From JBGOTP01 sp041476545 (GTDB lineage Bacteria > Acidobacteriota > Vicinamibacteria > Vicinamibacterales > CAVVIG01): DNA of 7,757 bases. Both the position numbers and the translations under genes were made by a program. Of this stretch, positions 1 to 6,028 are shown piece by piece. Positions within the stretch are counted from its first letter, which is position 1. Each line of letters opens with the position of its first letter. The stretch lies in contig JBGOTP010000258.1 of the NCBI GenBank assembly GCA_041476545.1, positions 1 through 7,757 of the forward strand. Direction: 5' to 3'. Below the pieces are notes generated by a model. That model searched no databases. It was not told where the DNA came from and saw only the letters and a program-made list of their open reading frames with translations.

Positions 1-1412
1 GTAAACGCCGTCGACTCCTCCGCCGCGGTGATGGTTCCGGGATGATCACCGTGCGTGAGCACGTTCAGCCGCTGAAGAAAGCTGATGGCGTCCAGGTTTT
101 CGCGGCCACCGTGCCGGTTCGGGATCCACTCCCCTTCTCGACGCGAGTAGTCGAGATACAACATCGACGCCACGGCATCCACGCGCAGACCGTCGATGTG
201 ATACTCCTCCAGCCAGAACAGGGCGTTCGACAACAGGAAGTTCCGAACCTCGTTCCGCCCGTAGTTGAAGATCAGCGTGCCCCAGTCCTGATGTTCGCCC
301 TGCCGCGGATCCTCGTGCTCGTAGAGCGCGGTGCCGTCGAAGCGCGCCAGACCGTGCGCGTCTTTGGGAAAGTGTCCGGGCACCCAGTCGAGGATGAGGC
401 CAAGGCCTGCCTGATGGCACGTGTCGACGAAATATTTGAAGTCTTCGGGAGGACCGAAACGGCTGGTGGGCGCAAAGAACCCGAGCACCTGATAGCCCCA
501 CGACCCGGAAAACGGATGTTCCATCACCGGGAGCAACTCGATATGCGTGAAGCCGAGGTCTTTCACGTACGGCACGAGTCGCTCGGCCAGCTCGCGATAG
601 GTCAGAAAACGCTGGCCGTCTTCCGGCACGCGTGCCCACGAGCCCAGATGGACTTCGTAGATCGACATCGGCCGGTCGAGCCACGCGTTCGCGTGGCGGC
701 GCGCGGCGATCCACTCCTCGTCTGCCCACGCGTAGCCGGAGATGTCGCGCACAATCGACGCGGTCTGCGGCGGCGGCTCGAATGCGAAGCCGAACGGATC
801 GGTCTTCTTCAGCAGGTCTCCCGTCTTCGCGCGAATCTCGAACTTGTATTTCTCCCCGTCCGGCAGATCGGGCAGGAACAGTTCCCACACGCCGGCCGGC
901 GCAAGCAGGCGCATGGGGTGTACTCGGCCGTCCCAGGCGTTGAAATCGCCCACGACGCTCACGCGGTCGGCGTTGGGCGCCCACACGGCGAAGTGCACGC
1001 CGGTTGTCGTGCCCACGCGGATGCGATGCGCGCCGAGTTTCTCGAACGCGCGGTGGTGCGTGCCTTCGCCGAGCAGATGCAGGTCGAACTCGGTGAGGAC
1101 GCGCCCGTAACGGTACGGATCGTCGATGTCGATCTGGTGATCGTGCGGGAACGTGACGCGAAGGCGATAGTCGGGCACCGCGGATCCCGGCACGTCCACT
1201 TCCCACAGACCCGCGGACCGGCGCGTCATCTCCAGCCGATCGCCCGTCGTCGTCAACAGCAGCTGGACGGCGCGGGCGGCCGGCTGGAACGTGCGAACCA
1301 CGAAGCCCGCACCACTCGCAGCGGGATGCGGGCCAAGAACCGCAAACGGATCGCGGTGCCGGCCCGAGACCAGTGCGGCCAGATCCTGTTCAGTTGACGC
1401 AGCAGGACCCAT
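1..1412 (-). CDS. glgB: 1,4-alpha-glucan branching enzyme (GH13), 3' end cut by window edge
   Basis: Glycogen branching enzyme: cuts an alpha-1,4 glucan and rejoins the piece by an alpha-1,6 bond, acting in the cytoplasm in glycogen synthesis. Reading minus-strand from the ATG at 1412 gives 470 complete codons with no stop before the left edge; the family is usually about 630-730 residues, so roughly a third is missing. Residues about 15-110 look like the first N-terminal beta domain, about 120-215 like the CBM48 domain (HFAVWAPNADRVSVVGDFN), and the GH13 barrel starts near 249 (SIYEVHLGSW). Signature stretches are ELLPVMEHPFSGSWGYQ (292-308), region I DWVPGHFPKD (342-351), region II GLRVDAVASM with the nucleophile Asp412, and AAEEST at the edge with the acid/base Glu (465). 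Region IV lies outside. The start is 9 bases after the stop of the exported cyclophilin and has no clear Shine-Dalgarno, so co-transcription and perhaps coupled translation are likely. The N1 extension favours GlgB over trehalohydrolase GlgZ/TreZ. Confidence 0.95.
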   Translation of the reverse strand, partial: MGPAASTEQDLAALVSGRHRDPFAVLGPHPAASGAGFVVRTFQPAARAVQLLLTTTGDRLEMTRRSAGLWEVDVPGSAVPDYRLRVTFPHDHQIDIDDPYRYGRVLTEFDLHLLGEGTHHRAFEKLGAHRIRVGTTTGVHFAVWAPNADRVSVVGDFNAWDGRVHPMRLLAPAGVWELFLPDLPDGEKYKFEIRAKTGDLLKKTDPFGFAFEPPPQTASIVRDISGYAWADEEWIAARRHANAWLDRPMSIYEVHLGSWARVPEDGQRFLTYRELAERLVPYVKDLGFTHIELLPVMEHPFSGSWGYQVLGFFAPTSRFGPPEDFKYFVDTCHQAGLGLILDWVPGHFPKDAHGLARFDGTALYEHEDPRQGEHQDWGTLIFNYGRNEVRNFLLSNALFWLEEYHIDGLRVDAVASMLYLDYSRREGEWIPNRHGGRENLDAISFLQRLNVLTHGDHPGTITAAEESTAF

Positions 1413-1421
1413 GCTGACTGG

Positions 1422-2048
1422 TTAAGGGATTCGCTCGATCTTGACGGACTGGATGACGACAGGCACAAGAGGTCTGTCGTTCGCGCCGGTCTTCACGCTG
1501 CCGATCTTCTTCACGATATCCATCCCGTCCACGACCTCGCCAAAGATGGTGTGGAGATCGTTCAGCCACGGTGTGGCAGCCAGCGTCACGAAGAACTGTC
1601 CGCCGTTGGTGTTCGGTCCGCGATTCGCCATGGACAGTATGCCCGCCTTGTTGTGGCGAAGCTTCGGACTGAACTCATCGGCAAAGGTGTAGCCCGGACC
1701 GCCGGTGCCGTTCCCGAGCGGATCGCCACCCTGGATCATGAAGCCATCCGGCCGATCGCTCGACGGGCCCATGACCCTGTGAAAGATGAGCCCGTTGTAG
1801 TACGGCTTCTTCACCTTCCCGGCCTTCGGGTCGGTCCATTCTTTGGTCCCTTCAGCGAGGCCGATGAAGTTCGCCACGGTCTTCGGCGCGTCCTTGTCGA
1901 ACAACTGCGCGGTAAAAGTGCCCTGACTGGTCGTGAAGTGCGCATAAACGCCCGATTTCAACTTGCTCTGAGCGCGTACCGCCGACACTGCGCAGGCCAC
2001 CGCGAGGGCCATGCCCGCGAATGCCATCGCTTGCTTCCGACTGATCAT
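1422..2048 (-). CDS. Exported cyclophilin-type peptidyl-prolyl cis-trans isomerase
   Basis: Cyclophilin that isomerises X-Pro bonds, 208 residues, predicted to act outside the cytoplasm. The start at 2048 is chosen because GAAGGAG lies 6 bases upstream and the protein then opens with a signal peptide: Arg/Lys at 4-5, a hydrophobic stretch at 7-23 and an AVRA-Q site near 26/27. An upstream in-frame ATG (2093) would add 15 residues ahead of the signal and is unlikely. The cyclophilin domain spans about 35-206. Active-site residues seen are FHR (Arg91), FMIQGGDP (103-110), GQFFVTL (Phe153), Trp161 and His166, so it should be catalytic. The odd feature is about eight or nine extra residues (MGPSSDRPDG, 93-102) directly after the catalytic FHRV, absent from the neighbouring paralogue. 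A LAVAC motif at 15-19 makes a lipoprotein conceivable but is a weak lipobox. It is first in a probable operon with glgB. Confidence 0.93.
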   Translation of the reverse strand: MISRKQAMAFAGMALAVACAVSAVRAQSKLKSGVYAHFTTSQGTFTAQLFDKDAPKTVANFIGLAEGTKEWTDPKAGKVKKPYYNGLIFHRVMGPSSDRPDGFMIQGGDPLGNGTGGPGYTFADEFSPKLRHNKAGILSMANRGPNTNGGQFFVTLAATPWLNDLHTIFGEVVDGMDIVKKIGSVKTGANDRPLVPVVIQSVKIERIP

Positions 2049-2054
2049 CGTGTT

Positions 2055-2061
2055 CTCCTTC
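2055..2061 (-). promoter_or_regulatory. Ribosome binding site deciding the cyclophilin start
   Basis: Minus-strand GAAGGAG, 6 bases before the ATG at 2048. It fixes the start downstream of the longer in-frame ATG at 2093, which lacks such a site, and places the signal peptide at the true N-terminus. Confidence 0.75.
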
Positions 2062-2166
2062 AGTAAGTAATAGAGGATCGGCTTCCTCAGCATACCGCCA
2101 GGCCCGTTCGCCGGTCACGACCTTCCACCGGACGAGGTCGAGCGCGCCGCTCGGATGAACTAGCGA

Positions 2167-2183
2167 TATGATTTCCGACGGAG
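2167..2183 (+). promoter_or_regulatory. Candidate -10 element and RBS of the cytoplasmic cyclophilin
   Basis: TATGAT at 2167-2172 matches the sigma70 -10 consensus at five of six bases; no good -35 is seen about 17 bases upstream (GC-rich). GGAG at 2180-2183 is 9 bases before the ATG at 2193. If the -10 is used, the leader is only about 14 bases. The rest of the 144-base divergent spacer (2049-2192) shows a small 5-bp hairpin (GAGGA 2073-2077 with TCCTC 2084-2088) in the leader of the opposite gene and nothing else I can name. Confidence 0.35.
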
Positions 2184-2192
2184 AGCATATCA

Positions 2193-2705
2193 ATGTTGCA
2201 GGCGCATTTCACCACGAGCGAAGGGAACTTCACCATCCGGCTTCTCGAGAGCGAGGCGCCGAATACGGTGGCGAATTTCGTCGGGCTGGCCGAGGGCACC
2301 AAGGAGTGGACGGATCCGAAGAGCGGCAGGAAGGTGACACGCCCCTACTACGACGGGCTGATCTTTCACCGCGTCATCGCGGATTTCATGATCCAGGGTG
2401 GCGATCCGCTTGGCACCGGCACGGGCGGACCAGGCTACAAGTTCGCTGATGAGTTTCATCCCAAGGCGCGCCACGACAAGGTCGGCATTCTGTCGATGGC
2501 CAACTCGGGACCGAATACGAACGGCGGCCAGTTCTTCATTACGCTCGCCCCGACGGCCTGGCTCGACAACAAGCACAGCGTCTTCGGCGAGGTGGTGGAG
2601 GGGATGGACGTCGTGAAGAGAATCGGCGGGACAACCACGAGCAAGCCGGGAGACCGGCCCGCCAAGCCGATCACCATTCAGTCGGTGACGATACAGCGGG
2701 ACTGA
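2193..2705 (+). CDS. Cytoplasmic cyclophilin-type peptidyl-prolyl cis-trans isomerase
   Basis: A 170-residue cyclophilin, close to the length of bacterial PpiB, with no signal peptide, so expected in the cytoplasm. The domain fills the whole protein. Catalytic and binding residues seen are FHR (Arg60), FMIQGGDP (65-72), GQFFITL (Phe115), Trp123 and His128. It shares long blocks with the exported paralogue across the divergent spacer, including VANF.GLAEGTKEWTDPK, and both end in a similar IQSV.I.R tail, which suggests a local duplication followed by gain or loss of the export signal. The EWTDPK segment is an insertion common in bacterial cyclophilins. The ATG at 2193 has GGAG 9 bases upstream. 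It appears monocistronic: it faces the ankyrin gene across a 90-base junction with a strong inverted repeat. Substrates cannot be read from sequence. Confidence 0.94.
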   Translation: MLQAHFTTSEGNFTIRLLESEAPNTVANFVGLAEGTKEWTDPKSGRKVTRPYYDGLIFHRVIADFMIQGGDPLGTGTGGPGYKFADEFHPKARHDKVGILSMANSGPNTNGGQFFITLAPTAWLDNKHSVFGEVVEGMDVVKRIGGTTTSKPGDRPAKPITIQSVTIQRD

Positions 2706-2710
2706 CCCGT

Positions 2711-2769
2711 AGCTTTCCGCTCTCAGCTGCCGGCTCTCACTGTTTTCTGAAAGCTGAGAGCCGAAAGCT
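2711..2769. repeat. Large inverted repeat at a convergent junction, likely two-way terminator or REP-like element
   Basis: Left arm AGCTTTCCGCTCTCAGCT (2711-2728) and right arm AGCTGAGAGCCGAAAGCT (2752-2769) pair at 17 of 18 positions around a 23-base loop. A competing perfect 9-bp stem uses CGGCTCTCA (2731-2739) with TGAGAGCCG (2755-2763), because the left side carries the CTCTCA unit twice. The right side continues with another GAAAGCT-like unit to about 2775. It sits between the stop at 2705 (plus) and the stop at 2796 (minus), the place for a bidirectional terminator, though no long T-run follows either arm. The GAAAGCTGAGAGC word resembles dispersed intergenic repeats I associate with acidobacterial genomes; that link is from memory. 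Confidence 0.7.
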
Positions 2770-2795
2770 GAAAGCTTGAGACATGGCGGTAGGGA

Positions 2796-3485
2796 TCAAG
2801 CGCCATGACGCCGGAGAAGGGCTTCGGCCTCGCGGTGGCCCTTGTCAATCGCCATCGCGAGCGGCGTGGTGCCGTCCGCCTGACCGAGCGCCACGTTCGC
2901 GCCCTGGGCAATCAACGCCTTCATCGACTCGACGTTGTTGTGGGCGGTCGCAAGGTGCAGCGGCCGCCAGCCGGCCGCGTCGGCCGCGTCGAGGTCGGCG
3001 CCATGTCCCAGCAGCAGCCCCGCCAGCATTTTTTGATTCGCGGCGAGCGCGGCGTGCAAGGGTGTATTGCCGTTCGCGTTGCGCGATCGGGCCGCGACGT
3101 CCGCGCCATGCGCGAGGAGCAGCTCTGCCACTTTCATGTGACCGAAGAACGCCGCGAGGTGCAGCGGCGTCCATCCGTCGGCGTTGTACTGATTGACCAG
3201 CGCGTCGTCTTTGTCCCCAGTCATTCCGGTCGTGCCGAGCAGGCGCTCCACGCGCTCGACTTCTCCCGCCGCGCACGCGTCACAGAGCGTCAAGCTGGCG
3301 CCTCGCGCCACGAGCAGGTCCGCGATCTCCTTGTGCCGATGGTACACGGCCGTGAGCACCGCGCTCTGCCCGGTGCCGGTCGTCGCGTCCACGAGCGAGG
3401 GATCAGCCACGACCAGCGCTTTCACGCGCGAGACATCGCCCGATTTGATGGCGTCAAAAAACGGATCAGCAGCCTGTTCGGCCAA
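2796..3485 (-). CDS. Ankyrin-repeat protein, cytoplasmic
   Basis: A 229-residue protein built almost wholly of ankyrin repeats, a protein-binding scaffold with no enzyme domain. The clearest repeats are 103-133 (DGWTPLHLAAFFGHMKVAEL), 138-168 (NGNTPLHAALAANQKM), 171-201 (AGWRPLHLATAHNNVESM) and a C-terminal half-consensus at 204-229. The N-terminal third (6-98) holds two or three degenerate repeats with a short insertion (GTTGMTGDKDD) in the third. No signal peptide or membrane segment is visible. The start is a TTG at 3485, preceded closely by GAGGG; there is no in-frame ATG that keeps the first repeat intact. It starts 7 bases after the stop of the DUF2911 gene and is the last gene of the apparent operon. 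The binding partner is unknown; given its exported and membrane neighbours it may only be co-transcribed rather than functionally tied. Confidence 0.9.
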   Translation of the reverse strand: MAEQAADPFFDAIKSGDVSRVKALVVADPSLVDATTGTGQSAVLTAVYHRHKEIADLLVARGASLTLCDACAAGEVERVERLLGTTGMTGDKDDALVNQYNADGWTPLHLAAFFGHMKVAELLLAHGADVAARSRNANGNTPLHAALAANQKMLAGLLLGHGADLDAADAAGWRPLHLATAHNNVESMKALIAQGANVALGQADGTTPLAMAIDKGHREAEALLRRHGA

Positions 3486-3492
3486 CGTGCCC

Positions 3493-4149
3493 TCAGTTCT
3501 TGACGGTGAAGGGCACCGACGCCATCACCTTGTCCCAACTAATGGCCATCGCGCCTGCGGCGCCGGACATGTCGACGAACTCCCAGGTGAGTTCCTCGAC
3601 CGAATGCGGAAGGGCTTCGAGTTTCATCGGCGCTCGAACGACATCTTTGTCCGGCGTATAGGCATACGCGCCCCAGAGCGCGTCCTTGTTGCTCGGATTG
3701 TAGGTCGTCTGCGCCGGCCAGGTGGAGACGACGAGCGTCCAGTTGCTCTCTTTGAGATCGATGAACAGGCTGTACTCGCCCGGCGCCACCGTCTTGCCAT
3801 TGATGACGAGCGGCACCTCGGTCTTGAGACGCGTGGACACGTTGGCGCCCGCCCTCCAGATTGGCGCGCCGACGAGCGCGTCCTTCCCGTAGTTGGCGCC
3901 GGAGCCCCACAGGTCGCGCCCCCGCTTCAGCGGGCGACCGTACGTAATCTCGATCCACTTGCCGCCTTCGTAATTTGCTCCGCCAAGAGCCGGCGCCCCT
4001 CGGCCGGCCGGCTTGACGTACTTGCCGAGCACCTGGGCGGCCGCCGTGCCAGCGGGGCTCAACGGACGGTTGTCTTGCGCCAGCAGGCCCGCGCTCAACG
4101 CGGCCCCGGCGACAACGACGGCGACCGTGGCGATCACTCTACGTCTCAT
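3493..4149 (-). CDS. Exported DUF2911 family protein
   Basis: A 218-residue exported protein of the DUF2911 family, function unknown. The start at 4149 gives a clean signal peptide: Arg2-4, hydrophobic 5-22, and a LLA-Q site near 24/25. AAAGGA lies 10 bases upstream (4160-4165). A longer reading from 4203 would put 18 charged residues ahead of the signal and is rejected. Family signatures seen are ITYGRPLKRGRDLWG (68-82), the WRAGANVSTRL block (98-108), VINGKTVAPGEYSLFIDL (115-132) and the WTLVVST strand (137-143), matching the usual order. No catalytic residues are known for this family, and no Cys is present. It is second in the minus-strand set, 64 bases after the membrane-protein gene and 7 bases before the ankyrin gene. 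Confidence 0.9.
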   Translation of the reverse strand: MRRRVIATVAVVVAGAALSAGLLAQDNRPLSPAGTAAAQVLGKYVKPAGRGAPALGGANYEGGKWIEITYGRPLKRGRDLWGSGANYGKDALVGAPIWRAGANVSTRLKTEVPLVINGKTVAPGEYSLFIDLKESNWTLVVSTWPAQTTYNPSNKDALWGAYAYTPDKDVVRAPMKLEALPHSVEELTWEFVDMSGAAGAMAISWDKVMASVPFTVKN

Positions 4150-4189
4150 GCTTTTTCTGTCCTTTCGCTGATATGGCAGGACCGGTCGC

Positions 4190-4207
4190 GCGCGTTCATG
4201 CACGCGC
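4190..4207. repeat. Intercistronic hairpin between the DUF6526-like and DUF2911 genes
   Basis: GCGCGT (4190-4195) and ACGCGC (4202-4207) form a perfect 6-bp GC-rich stem around a 6-base loop, inside the 64-base gap 4150-4213. There is no T-run, so a full terminator is doubtful; it could protect the upstream message end or reduce read-through into the DUF2911 gene. Confidence 0.4.
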
Positions 4208-4213
4208 CCGATC

Positions 4214-4651
4214 TCAGGCCCTCAGCCAGTCACCCTGCCAGTCCCGCACCCGCATCTTGATCTCTTTTTGCGTGCTCAGCTTCCCCGCCAGCACGTCCCG
4301 CACGAGCTCGGGCAGCTCGGCGTCGCTCGCGAAACGCAGGGCGACGAGCTGCTTCGGCGTCAGATCGTCAATGCGCGGCTTCAGCTCGGCGGGGAGCAAC
4401 CCCTGCAGGCGCGACCGCATCTCCAGGCGAATGACGCGGTCCTGCACCGTGTTGGCCTGACCACGAGAGAGCAGCGCCACCATCAGCAAAGCGACCGCGA
4501 CAATCACGTTCCAGCCATCGCGAAGCGTCGGCGTCGCCAACAGTGGCCTGATGTGATCGACCACGTTCAAGAGCAGAACGGGCATCACGAAGAAATGAAA
4601 CGGCGGCAGCCAGCGAAGGTGGTTCTTATACGTCTGAGCGGACCGAGCCAT
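4214..4651 (-). CDS. Two-helix membrane protein, DUF6526-like
   Basis: A 145-residue inner-membrane protein of unknown function. Residues about 16-38 (PFHFFVMPVLLLNVVDHI) and 47-62 (WNVIVAVALLMVALLS) form two membrane helices joined by a short polar loop. They are followed by a charged, helical cytoplasmic tail beginning VQDRVIRLEMRSRL (69-82) and ending RVRDWQGDWLRA. The QTYKNHLRW opening, the HFF.MP helix and the QDRVIRLE motif are what I recall of the DUF6526 family; the family name is recognised from memory. The ATG at 4651 follows AAAGGGG (4658-4664). It is the first gene of the minus-strand operon, with a good -10 just upstream. No enzymatic motif is seen. Confidence 0.82.
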   Translation of the reverse strand: MARSAQTYKNHLRWLPPFHFFVMPVLLLNVVDHIRPLLATPTLRDGWNVIVAVALLMVALLSRGQANTVQDRVIRLEMRSRLQGLLPAELKPRIDDLTPKQLVALRFASDAELPELVRDVLAGKLSTQKEIKMRVRDWQGDWLRA

Positions 4652-4673
4652 GAGATACCCCTTTCGGGGAGCA

Positions 4674-4679
4674 ATTATG
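4674..4679 (-). promoter_or_regulatory. Candidate -10 element for the minus-strand operon
   Basis: Minus-strand CATAAT, five of six matches to TATAAT, in otherwise very GC-rich DNA. It would place the transcript start near 4667 and a leader of about 16 bases before the ATG at 4651, enough for the AAAGGGG site. The -35 region (about 4697-4702) has no recognisable match. Confidence 0.4.
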
Positions 4680-4688
4680 GTCCAGATC

Positions 4689-4794
4689 CCGCCGGGGCGG
4701 AGGATTGGGCGCCCCGAAGGGCGATCGGCCTCGAAAGAGCCACACAGCGAAAGGGCGACGTGCGCACCTTGACAAAGGACGGGACTGTCCGCAC
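4689..4794. repeat. Hairpin-rich divergent spacer, possible REP-like element
   Basis: Within the 152-base spacer 4652-4803 several small inverted repeats are packed together: CCGC (4689-4692) with GCGG (4697-4700); CGCCC (4710-4714) with GGGCG (4719-4723) around a CGAA loop; and an outer GTGCG (4760-4764) with CGCAC (4790-4794) enclosing CCTT-GACA-AAGG and GGAC...GTCC elements. The GGGACTGTCC word resembles dispersed repeats I remember from acidobacterial intergenic DNA, which I cannot verify here. Operators or RNA structures are alternatives. Confidence 0.4.
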
Positions 4795-4797
4795 GAT
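4769..4797 (+). promoter_or_regulatory. Candidate promoter of the right-hand exported-protein operon
   Basis: A perfect -35 TTGACA (4769-4774) is followed, after 17 bases, by CACGAT (4792-4797), only a three-of-six match to TATAAT. If used, transcription would begin at about 4804, which is the A of the next gene's ATG, giving a leaderless message. The -35 overlaps the hairpin-rich element, so the match may be part of that repeat instead. Confidence 0.35.
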
Positions 4798-4803
4798 GGC
4801 ACT

Positions 4804-6006
4804 ATGCGTAACCGACTGCTGAACGTCGGAGGATCGTTGGCGTTCGCGATACTGGCCGCTGCCTGGGGGGCTTCGGGATCGATCGCGGCCCAGGCCCCTG
4901 GGACGGGACAGACGTCGAAGGCCGCTCAGGCTTCCAAGCTGGTTCAGTCGTCCAGACCTGCCCAAGCATCCAGATCCGCGACGAAGGTGTGGACCGCGCC
5001 GAGGACTTCCGACGGCCACCCGGATCTTCAGGGCGTATACGACGTCGCCACCATTACGCCCCTGGAGCGACCCGCCGCACTCGGCGACCGGCTGGTGCTG
5101 ACCGACGAGGAAGTGGCGGCGGCTGAATTGTACGAGCAACAGCGCATTGACAAAGGCGCCGAGCCAAGCCGCGCGGATCGGGGAGCACCGCCCGTTGGGG
5201 GCGACACCTCACCAACCAAGTCGTACCTCGAAGGGCTTTTCAGATCCGGCGGTGGAGTCGTGGGCGGCTACAACAACTTCTGGATCGCCGCGGGCACGAA
5301 GAACGTCGTGGTCGACGGGCAGAAGCGGAGTTCGCTGGTCGTGGATCCGATAAGTGGGCGAGCGCCCCGCACCAAGCCAGAGGCGCAGAGGCGGAATGCG
5401 GCGTACCTTGCCACCAGGGTCAGCCCGGACGCGAACGAAGGGGCGGCCGCGGGCCCTCCCGGCGCCTACGACGGTCCGGAGTCCCGGCCGCTCGCGGAGC
5501 GGTGTCTCCTCGGATTCGGCTCGACGTCGGGACCGCCGACGCTGCCGAACTACTTCTACAACAACCTCAAACAGATCGTGCAGACACGCGACTCGGTGAT
5601 GATTCTCAACGAGATGGTGCACGACGCTCGCGTCATCCGCATCGGCGGGCAGCACCTGCCGCAGACGATTCGCAAGTGGATGGGAGACTCGGTCGGGCAC
5701 TGGGAAGGCGAGACGCTCGTCGTCGACACCACCAACTTCACCGAGAAGACACAGTTCCACGGATCGGGCCCCGACCTGCACGTCGTCGAGCGCTTCACCC
5801 GCACCGACCCGAAGACGTTGCTCTACCGGTTCACCGTCGAGGATCCATCGACGTGGGACAGACCGTGGAGCGGCGAATACCCCTGGAACGGAACCGGCGA
5901 GCAGCTCTACGAGTACGCCTGTCACGAGGGCAATTACTCGCTCGAAGGCGTGCTGAAGGGCGCTCGGCTCAACGAAGCGCAGGCCGCCGCGGCCAAGAAG
6001 CCGTAA
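4804..6006 (+). CDS. Exported protein of unknown function, PDLQGV-type family
   Basis: A 400-residue exported protein. The ATG at 4804 gives Arg2/Arg4, a hydrophobic stretch at 9-28 and a likely cut near IAA-Q (29/30); the longer frame from 4705 adds 33 charged residues and is rejected. No Shine-Dalgarno is seen. Residues 39-56 are three [KR]xxQxS hexads, a probable linker. The body carries the marks of a large family common in Acidobacteriota and some proteobacteria: PRTSDGHPDLQGVYD (66-80), SLVVDP.SGR (177-186), EMVHDARVI (270-278), RKWMGDSVGHWEGETLVVDTT (290-310 region), HVVERFTR (326-333) and YEYACHEGNYSLEGVL (369-384). To my knowledge the family has no assigned activity. The mature protein has exactly two cysteines, Cys234 and Cys373, both inside conserved motifs. 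The VWFA-related gene follows after 22 bases. Confidence 0.88.
   Translation: MRNRLLNVGGSLAFAILAAAWGASGSIAAQAPGTGQTSKAAQASKLVQSSRPAQASRSATKVWTAPRTSDGHPDLQGVYDVATITPLERPAALGDRLVLTDEEVAAAELYEQQRIDKGAEPSRADRGAPPVGGDTSPTKSYLEGLFRSGGGVVGGYNNFWIAAGTKNVVVDGQKRSSLVVDPISGRAPRTKPEAQRRNAAYLATRVSPDANEGAAAGPPGAYDGPESRPLAERCLLGFGSTSGPPTLPNYFYNNLKQIVQTRDSVMILNEMVHDARVIRIGGQHLPQTIRKWMGDSVGHWEGETLVVDTTNFTEKTQFHGSGPDLHVVERFTRTDPKTLLYRFTVEDPSTWDRPWSGEYPWNGTGEQLYEYACHEGNYSLEGVLKGARLNEAQAAAAKKP
4918..4971 (+). repeat. Three degenerate 18-bp tandem repeats inside the exported protein gene
   Basis: Three in-frame 18-base units (4918-4935, 4936-4953, 4954-4971) encode KAAQAS, KLVQSS and RPAQAS, with the start of a fourth (RSATKV). 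DNA copies have diverged more than the [KR]xxQxS protein pattern. The position right after the signal peptide suggests a flexible basic linker. Confidence 0.6.
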
Positions 6007-6028
6007 GAGCGTGGCCTGAGATAGGCCC

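Noticed and set aside
42..1397. A 451-codon open frame on the plus strand opposite glgB
   Set aside because: It is Arg/Val/Gln-rich with no family motif, while the minus strand in this interval encodes an unmistakable GH13 enzyme. Long antisense frames are expected at this GC content.
2049..2093. A 15-residue N-terminal extension of the exported cyclophilin
   Set aside because: The downstream ATG has a strong GAAGGAG site and starts a standard signal peptide.
3193..4260. A 355-codon plus-strand open frame across the ankyrin and DUF2911 genes
   Set aside because: It is the complement of two well-supported genes, has low-complexity Arg/Ser/Ala composition and ends past the start of one of them.
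4658..4669. CCCC-GAAA-GGGG hairpin covering the ribosome site of the membrane-protein gene
   Set aside because: Only a 4-bp stem, and with the predicted transcript start near 4667 its 5' arm would hardly be transcribed.
4705..4803. A 33-residue N-terminal extension of the exported protein at 4804
   Set aside because: It is highly charged, would bury the signal peptide and runs through the hairpin-rich spacer.
4796..4822. A tiny open frame (ATG at 4796, eight codons) overlapping the start at 4804
   Set aside because: A leader peptide is conceivable, but there is no ribosome site and no codon bias or terminator to support attenuation.
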